From an uncultured Collinsella sp. (GTDB taxonomy: Bacteria > Actinomycetota > Coriobacteriia > Coriobacteriales > Coriobacteriaceae), in assembly GCA_900755685.1 (NCBI GenBank), contig CAAEHI010000028.1, positions 1-34,616 of the forward strand: DNA of 34,616 nt, written 5' to 3'. The notes under the pieces are model-generated. The model searched no databases and had not been told where the DNA came from. It was given only the letters and a program-made list of their open reading frames with translations. Numbering within the stretch: the stretch's first letter is position 1; each line of letters starts with the position of its first letter. Positions 30,556-34,616 of the stretch are shown in pieces. A program made the position numbers and the translations under genes.

Positions 30556-33438
30556 ATGACGCTACTGTATTTCCTTACCCTGTTTCCGCTGGTACCGGCG
30601 CTGGGCATGCTGCTCGCGCGCGGTGACCGCGCCCGCGATGCGGTGGGACTCATAGGCTCCGGCATTATCATGGCGGTGACAGTTGTAGTCGCCGTCATGT
30701 TTTTTTGCACGGGTCCGCAGAGCTTTGAGATTGCCCCCGGTACCTCGCATGCGCTCTCGATCATCAGCTCCGTCATCGACGTAATTCTGTGCGCCGTCAT
30801 CCTGTACAACGCGCACAAATATAAGAGCGTGCTTACCACGGTGCTCGGCATAGTCCAGCTGGTGGGCTCGCTCGTCTTTGCGGCCATGACGCTGCCTGCG
30901 GCCGAAGCCGTCACGGCGACGCCGCTCTACCTAGACTACATGAGCGTGATCATGGTCCTCGCCGTCGGCATCGTCGGCAGCCTTATCTGTATCTACGCTT
31001 TGGGCTACATGAAGGACTTCCAGGCCCATGATGAGCACGAGGCCGCGCTGCGCGGGCAGACCGCGCCCGATCGTCGTCCGCAGTTCCTGGCGCTTATGTT
31101 CCTGTTCCTCTCGGCCATGTTCGTCATCGTGACGAGCGACAACCTTGAGTGGCTGTTCTGCGGCTGGGAAATCACCACCGTGTGCTCGTTCCTTATGATT
31201 GGCTATACGCGCACGCCCGAGGCCATCAAGAACGCCTTTAACCAGATCATCCTCAACATGCTGGGCGGCATCGCGTTTTTGGCCGGACTCATGTACCTGC
31301 ACGTTAACGGCATGCCGCTGACCATCTCGGGCATGATTGAGCTTTCCGGCGCCGGAACCGCGCAGTCCGCGCTGCTGGTGATGCCGGTCATCCTGTTGTC
31401 GCTCGCCGCGCTCACCAAGGCCGCACAGATGCCGTTCCACACTTGGCTGTTGGGTGCCATGGTTGCCCCCACGCCCACGAGCGCCCTGCTGCACTCGTCA
31501 ACCATGGTCAAAGCCGGCGTGTTCCTGATGGTCAAGCTGAGCCCGCTCTATGCCATCTATCCCGTGACCGGCTTTATGGTCACGAGTGTGGGTGCCATCA
31601 CGTTTTTGCTCGCCGCCCTCATGGCCATCTCGCAGAGCAACGCCAAGCGCGTGCTCGCGTACTCCACCATTTCCAACTTGGGCCTCATCAGTGCCTGCTT
31701 GGGTGTCGGCGCGCCCGAGGCCGTATGGGCGGCCATCTTCCTGATCCTGTTCCACACGGTGGCAAAGTCGCTGCTGTTCCTGTGCGTGGGCACGGCCGAG
31801 CATCATATCGGCAGCCGCAATATCGAGGACATGGACGGTATGTTCAGCCGCATGCCGCACCTGACGCGCCTGATGATGCTGGGCATCATGGGCATGTTTG
31901 TCGCGCCGTTTGGCATGCTCGTGTCCAAGTGGGGCGCCCTGGTGGCGTTTGCGCAGACCGGCAACGTGCTCATGATCATGGTGCTGGCTTTTGGCTCGGC
32001 CGCGACGTTCTACTTCTGGGGCAAGTGGCTTGCCAAGCTTTCGGGCGTCGACCCCACGGCTCAAAACGTTGAGGTCAATGTCCATAAGACCGAATGGATG
32101 GCCCTCAACACCATCGCCGCGCTGCTGATTCTGTGCTGCGTGGCGTTCCCGGTAATCTCGAGCGGTCTGGTGTCGCCTTACTTGGCCATGGTGTTTGGCC
32201 GCGTGCCGTACGTTATTGGCAAGGACGCCATGTATCTGATGGTGGTTATCGTGGCTTTTATCGCCGTGGTGCTGCTGACGTCGTTCCGCGTGAGCAATAA
32301 GCCGCACGTCAACGTGTACCTTTCGGGCGTGGGAACCGACAAATATCGCCATTTTCGCGGCTCGATGGGACACGAGGTGAAGGCTGAAAAGCGCAATTGG
32401 TACTCGGAGGACGCCCTTGGCGGGAAGCGTATTGGCCCCGCGGGTAGCGTCGTGTGCTGCAGCATTATCTTGTTTGCGCTGCTGTGTTGCGCGTGGATTG
32501 GGCCCGAGAGACTTGCCATGAGCGCGCCCTCGGTGCTGCGCGGCAAGTATTTCGAAGGTTCGGGTGTCGTGGGCATCTTTATAGGCACCGTGGCGTTTGC
32601 CTTGATTGCGCCGCTTGTGGGCGGTTTGATTGACGGCCTTGACCGTAAGCTTTCGGCCCGCATGCAGGGCCGTGTGGGTCCGCGTCTGCTGCAGCCCTTC
32701 TACGACGTTGCCAAGCTGCTGCGCAAAGCCCCTGCCAGCGTAAACACCATGGACGATACCTATATGGCGTGTGCGCTCATCTTTACCGTGGTGGGCGGCG
32801 GCATCTTTGTGTCGGGCTCCAACACGCTGCTGTGCGCCTTTATGGTTACCCTCGCCGCGATCTTTGTGGTGTTGGCGTCCGCCTCGACGCAAAGCCCGTT
32901 TGCCCAGGTCGGCGCCGATCGCGAGCTGCTGCAGGTTATGAGTTACGAGCCCGCCGTTTTGCTGATGAGCGTGGGCCTGTACCTTGCCACCGACAGCTTC
33001 GATTCCATCGCCGTGACGGGGCAGTCGGCTCCCATCATCGTGTACAGCGCGCCCATTTTCCTCGCGCTGCTCGCGGTGCTTACCATCAAGCTGCGCAAGT
33101 CGCCGTTTGACCTTTCGTACTCGCATCACGCGCATCAGGAGATCGTCCAGGGCGTCGCCACCGAGATGAGCGGCGGCACGCTGGCCAAGATGACCCTTAT
33201 GCACTGGTGCGAGACCGTGCTGTTTTTGATGTGGGTGGGCATGTTCTTTGTTTGGGACAACCCCGTGAGCTGGGTTGTAGCCCTGGTCGTGATGGCCGCG
33301 ACGTATTTTGTCGAGGTCCTGATCGACAACACCTTCGCACGCAGCACCTGGCGCAGCTGCTTTAGGCTCGGATGGGGCGTGGCGCTGGTGTTTGGCCTGC
33401 TCAACCTTATGCCCATCCTCGTCGACGTATTTATTTAG
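30556..33438 (+). CDS. Hydrogenase membrane subunit: HyfB/HycC-like antiporter domain fused to HyfC/HycD/NuoH-like domain
   Basis: A 960-residue membrane protein joining two subunits normally encoded separately. Residues ~1-600 are a NuoL/HyfB-type proton-translocating antiporter: CGWEITTVCSFLMIGY (key Glu ~205), LTKAAQMPFHTWLLGAM (Lys ~287), HSSTMVKAGVFLMVKL (Lys ~318). Residues ~640-960 are NuoH/HycD-like: GLIDGLDRKLSARMQGRVGP (~690-710), QPFYDVAKLLRK, FAQVGADRELLQVMSYEPA and a late LRKSPFDLSYSHHAHQEIVQG. The frame is unbroken through the junction, which has a hydrophilic stretch NWYSEDALGGKR (~615). ATG 30556 follows GGGGGAG by 7 bases. It anchors a group-4 [NiFe]-hydrogenase with the next genes and may pump ions. 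Confidence 0.9.
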   Translation: MTLLYFLTLFPLVPALGMLLARGDRARDAVGLIGSGIIMAVTVVVAVMFFCTGPQSFEIAPGTSHALSIISSVIDVILCAVILYNAHKYKSVLTTVLGIVQLVGSLVFAAMTLPAAEAVTATPLYLDYMSVIMVLAVGIVGSLICIYALGYMKDFQAHDEHEAALRGQTAPDRRPQFLALMFLFLSAMFVIVTSDNLEWLFCGWEITTVCSFLMIGYTRTPEAIKNAFNQIILNMLGGIAFLAGLMYLHVNGMPLTISGMIELSGAGTAQSALLVMPVILLSLAALTKAAQMPFHTWLLGAMVAPTPTSALLHSSTMVKAGVFLMVKLSPLYAIYPVTGFMVTSVGAITFLLAALMAISQSNAKRVLAYSTISNLGLISACLGVGAPEAVWAAIFLILFHTVAKSLLFLCVGTAEHHIGSRNIEDMDGMFSRMPHLTRLMMLGIMGMFVAPFGMLVSKWGALVAFAQTGNVLMIMVLAFGSAATFYFWGKWLAKLSGVDPTAQNVEVNVHKTEWMALNTIAALLILCCVAFPVISSGLVSPYLAMVFGRVPYVIGKDAMYLMVVIVAFIAVVLLTSFRVSNKPHVNVYLSGVGTDKYRHFRGSMGHEVKAEKRNWYSEDALGGKRIGPAGSVVCCSIILFALLCCAWIGPERLAMSAPSVLRGKYFEGSGVVGIFIGTVAFALIAPLVGGLIDGLDRKLSARMQGRVGPRLLQPFYDVAKLLRKAPASVNTMDDTYMACALIFTVVGGGIFVSGSNTLLCAFMVTLAAIFVVLASASTQSPFAQVGADRELLQVMSYEPAVLLMSVGLYLATDSFDSIAVTGQSAPIIVYSAPIFLALLAVLTIKLRKSPFDLSYSHHAHQEIVQGVATEMSGGTLAKMTLMHWCETVLFLMWVGMFFVWDNPVSWVVALVVMAATYFVEVLIDNTFARSTWRSCFRLGWGVALVFGLLNLMPILVDVFI

Positions 33439-33450
33439 GAGGCGGCATCC

Positions 33451-34044
33451 ATGGATCATAAAATGTCGCGCTCGCCGTGGGTTATTCATTACGACGGCTC
33501 GAGCTGCAACGGATGCGATATCGAGGTGCTGGCCTCGCTCACGCCACTGTTTGATGCGGAGCGCTTTGGCGTGGTCAACACCGGCAACCCCAAGCATGCG
33601 GACATCTTTTTGGTGACGGGGTCGGTCAATGCCCAGAACCTGCCCGTCGTGCGCCAGATTTACAACCAGATGCTCGAGCCCAAGTGCGTGGTGGCGTGCG
33701 GCATCTGCGCGTGTTCGGGCGGCGTGTTCCGCGATGCCTACAACGTGATCGGCGGCGTGGACCGCGCGATTCCCGTGGACGTGTACGCGCCCGGGTGCGC
33801 CATTCGCCCCGAGACGGTGATCGATGCCATCGTGGAGGCGTGTGGCATCCTGGACCAGAAGGAGGCCGTGATGCGCGCCGGCGGCGACCCGCTTACCGTG
33901 GGCGGTGCCGCTACTTGGGACGGTGGCGTTGAGCTGGGCGAGGACGGGTTTGTGGCTGCGGGGGCCGGGGCCGTCGCTGGTGACGCACCTGCCGCTGGTG
34001 ACGCACCTGCTGAGAAGCCCGCCGCTGCAAAGGAGGCCGAGTAA
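33451..34044 (+). CDS. Hydrogenase small subunit (NuoB / HycG / HyfI-like)
   Basis: A 197-residue iron-sulfur protein carrying the cluster next to the [NiFe] site. Cysteines: CNGC (19, 22), GICACSGG (Cys86) and APGCAIRPE (Cys116), the N2-type [4Fe-4S] pattern. The conserved core ends at ~residue 145. The remaining ~50 residues are a Gly/Ala/Pro-rich tail including AGDAPA twice, from a tandem 18-bp repeat (33976-33993 and 33994-34011, one mismatch). ATG 33451 has AGGAGG 8 bases upstream, overlapping the previous stop. The next gene overlaps by one base, so the operon is tightly coupled. Whether it works with formate dehydrogenase or ferredoxin cannot be told from this window. Confidence 0.9.
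   Translation: MDHKMSRSPWVIHYDGSSCNGCDIEVLASLTPLFDAERFGVVNTGNPKHADIFLVTGSVNAQNLPVVRQIYNQMLEPKCVVACGICACSGGVFRDAYNVIGGVDRAIPVDVYAPGCAIRPETVIDAIVEACGILDQKEAVMRAGGDPLTVGGAATWDGGVELGEDGFVAAGAGAVAGDAPAAGDAPAEKPAAAKEAE
33976..34011 (+). repeat. Tandem 18-bp repeat in the small-subunit gene
   Basis: GCTGGTGACGCACCTGCY occurs twice in a row with one difference at the last base, encoding AGDAPA-AGDAPA in the disordered tail. Confidence 0.9.
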
Positions 34045-34616
34045 TGCAAAAGGCTATCTATACCACCGTCGGGATCGAGGAGCTCCTGTCGCATGTCCAG
34101 GCGCTTAAGGGCGTCGGCGCGCGCTTTGTGCAAATGCACGCCGAGCGCAACGTCGACGACGGCTCGTATCGCTTGGTCTATACGTTTATCAACGTTCGAG
34201 CTGCTCAGGAGCATATTGCGCAGGACGGCAGCTATGCGATCGAGAACCTGGTGGTTGAGGGCATCGACCAGTACCAGGAGATTCCGTCCATCAGCTCGTA
34301 TTACCCCGCGGTGTTCCCGTTTGAAAATGAGGCCCACGACTTGTTTGGGCTTGCCATTACCGACATGCAGATTGACTTTAAGGGCTTTTTCTACCAGGTC
34401 TCGACCGCTGAACCCATGAGCGTTATCACGCCCGAGGTGAAAGCTGCGCGAGAGAAGGCCATGAAGGTCCGTGCGGCTGCCGAGGCCAAGGCGCGCAAGG
34501 CTGCGGCCGAGAAGGCGGCTGCTGCGGCTGCGGGGGAGGGCGCTGCGGGCGCCGGCAATGCCGCGGGCGCCGCTGCCCCGCCCGCTGCGGCTGGCCGCGC
34601 CCGCCGTCCACACCCA
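34044..34616 (+). CDS. Hydrogenase NuoC-like subunit (N-terminal HycE/HyfG-type domain), 3' end missing
   Basis: The frame is open to the window end (191 codons visible). The NuoC/30-kDa fold is marked by SYRLVYTFINVRAAQEH and SSYYPAVFPFENEAHDLFGL (cf. the family's EREVYDLFG). This unit positions the large subunit, either encoded next or fused after it as in HycE. After ~residue 140 comes a long Ala/Lys-rich coiled stretch (EKAMKVRAAAEAKARKAA) and then an Ala/Gly/Pro-rich tail, unusual for the family. ATG 34044 overlaps the previous stop (TAATG) and has AGGAGG 7 bases upstream. The domain core is clear; what follows the tail is unknown. Confidence 0.85.
   Translation, partial: MQKAIYTTVGIEELLSHVQALKGVGARFVQMHAERNVDDGSYRLVYTFINVRAAQEHIAQDGSYAIENLVVEGIDQYQEIPSISSYYPAVFPFENEAHDLFGLAITDMQIDFKGFFYQVSTAEPMSVITPEVKAAREKAMKVRAAAEAKARKAAAEKAAAAAAGEGAAGAGNAAGAAAPPAAAGRARRPHP

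Noticed and set aside
31498..33597. 699-codon minus-strand open frame over the hydrogenase membrane gene
   Set aside because: Antisense shadow, rich in His/Gln/Arg as expected from the complement of a hydrophobic gene.

Overview
The window looks like a chromosomal segment of a high-GC anaerobic actinobacterium of the class Coriobacteriia, most likely Collinsella or a close relative. This is inferred from protein style and gene content: an NfnAB pair, a Hyf/Hyc-type hydrogenase operon, a LuxR-type regulator carrying a multi-helix membrane domain, and a surface protein with a variant sortase signal. No rRNA is present to settle the taxonomy.

Layout. Bases 1-1.5 kb: the 3' end of a parvulin-type foldase and a YqeY-like gene. 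1.7-4.8 kb: a four-gene polar amino-acid ABC importer (ATPase, Tat-type lipoprotein receptor, two permeases). 4.9-7.0 kb: a cytidylate-kinase-like gene converging on a membrane-bound LuxR regulator. 7.2-9.2 kb: a secreted, probably sortase-anchored surface protein. 9.6-12.9 kb: nfnB-nfnA and pth on the minus strand. 13.2-14.3 kb: a hypothetical protein with a degenerate DUF559/PD-(D/E)XK-like C-terminus, bracketed by two ~204-bp terminal-inverted-repeat elements. 14.8-17.4 kb: prs and glmU on the minus strand. 17.6-20.8 kb: an ECF vitamin-type transporter (T, fused A-A, S). 21.4-25.6 kb: xth (minus), a sirtuin gene broken by one amber codon, a folP-folK fusion and a degenerate BirA-like gene. 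25.8-26.9 kb: coaX (minus) and initiator tRNA. 27.4-29.4 kb: an old-yellow-enzyme/2-enoate-reductase type flavoenzyme. 29.9-34.6 kb: a small HTH protein and the start of a group-4 [NiFe]-hydrogenase operon (fused HyfB-HyfC, NuoB-like, NuoC-like), cut by the window end.

Metabolic theme: fermentative anaerobe. NfnAB interconverts NADH, NADPH and reduced ferredoxin. The membrane hydrogenase would dispose of electrons as H2 and may conserve energy. Cofactor genes (folP-folK, coaX, the ECF transporter) cluster between.

The most unusual content is intergenic. (1) Two distant arrays (9269-9486, three units; 26955-27253, four units) of hairpins share a 16-nt arm, every loop is exactly 25 nt, and units repeat every 80-81 nt, although loops and spacers differ. 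(2) At least seven intergenic sites carry GGGGAC/AGGGAC-core hairpins whose stems differ from site to site. (3) There are several 160-204 bp non-coding elements with 19-30 bp terminal inverted repeats. No transposase that could mobilise them lies in the window. These repeats are the best candidates here for something not yet described.
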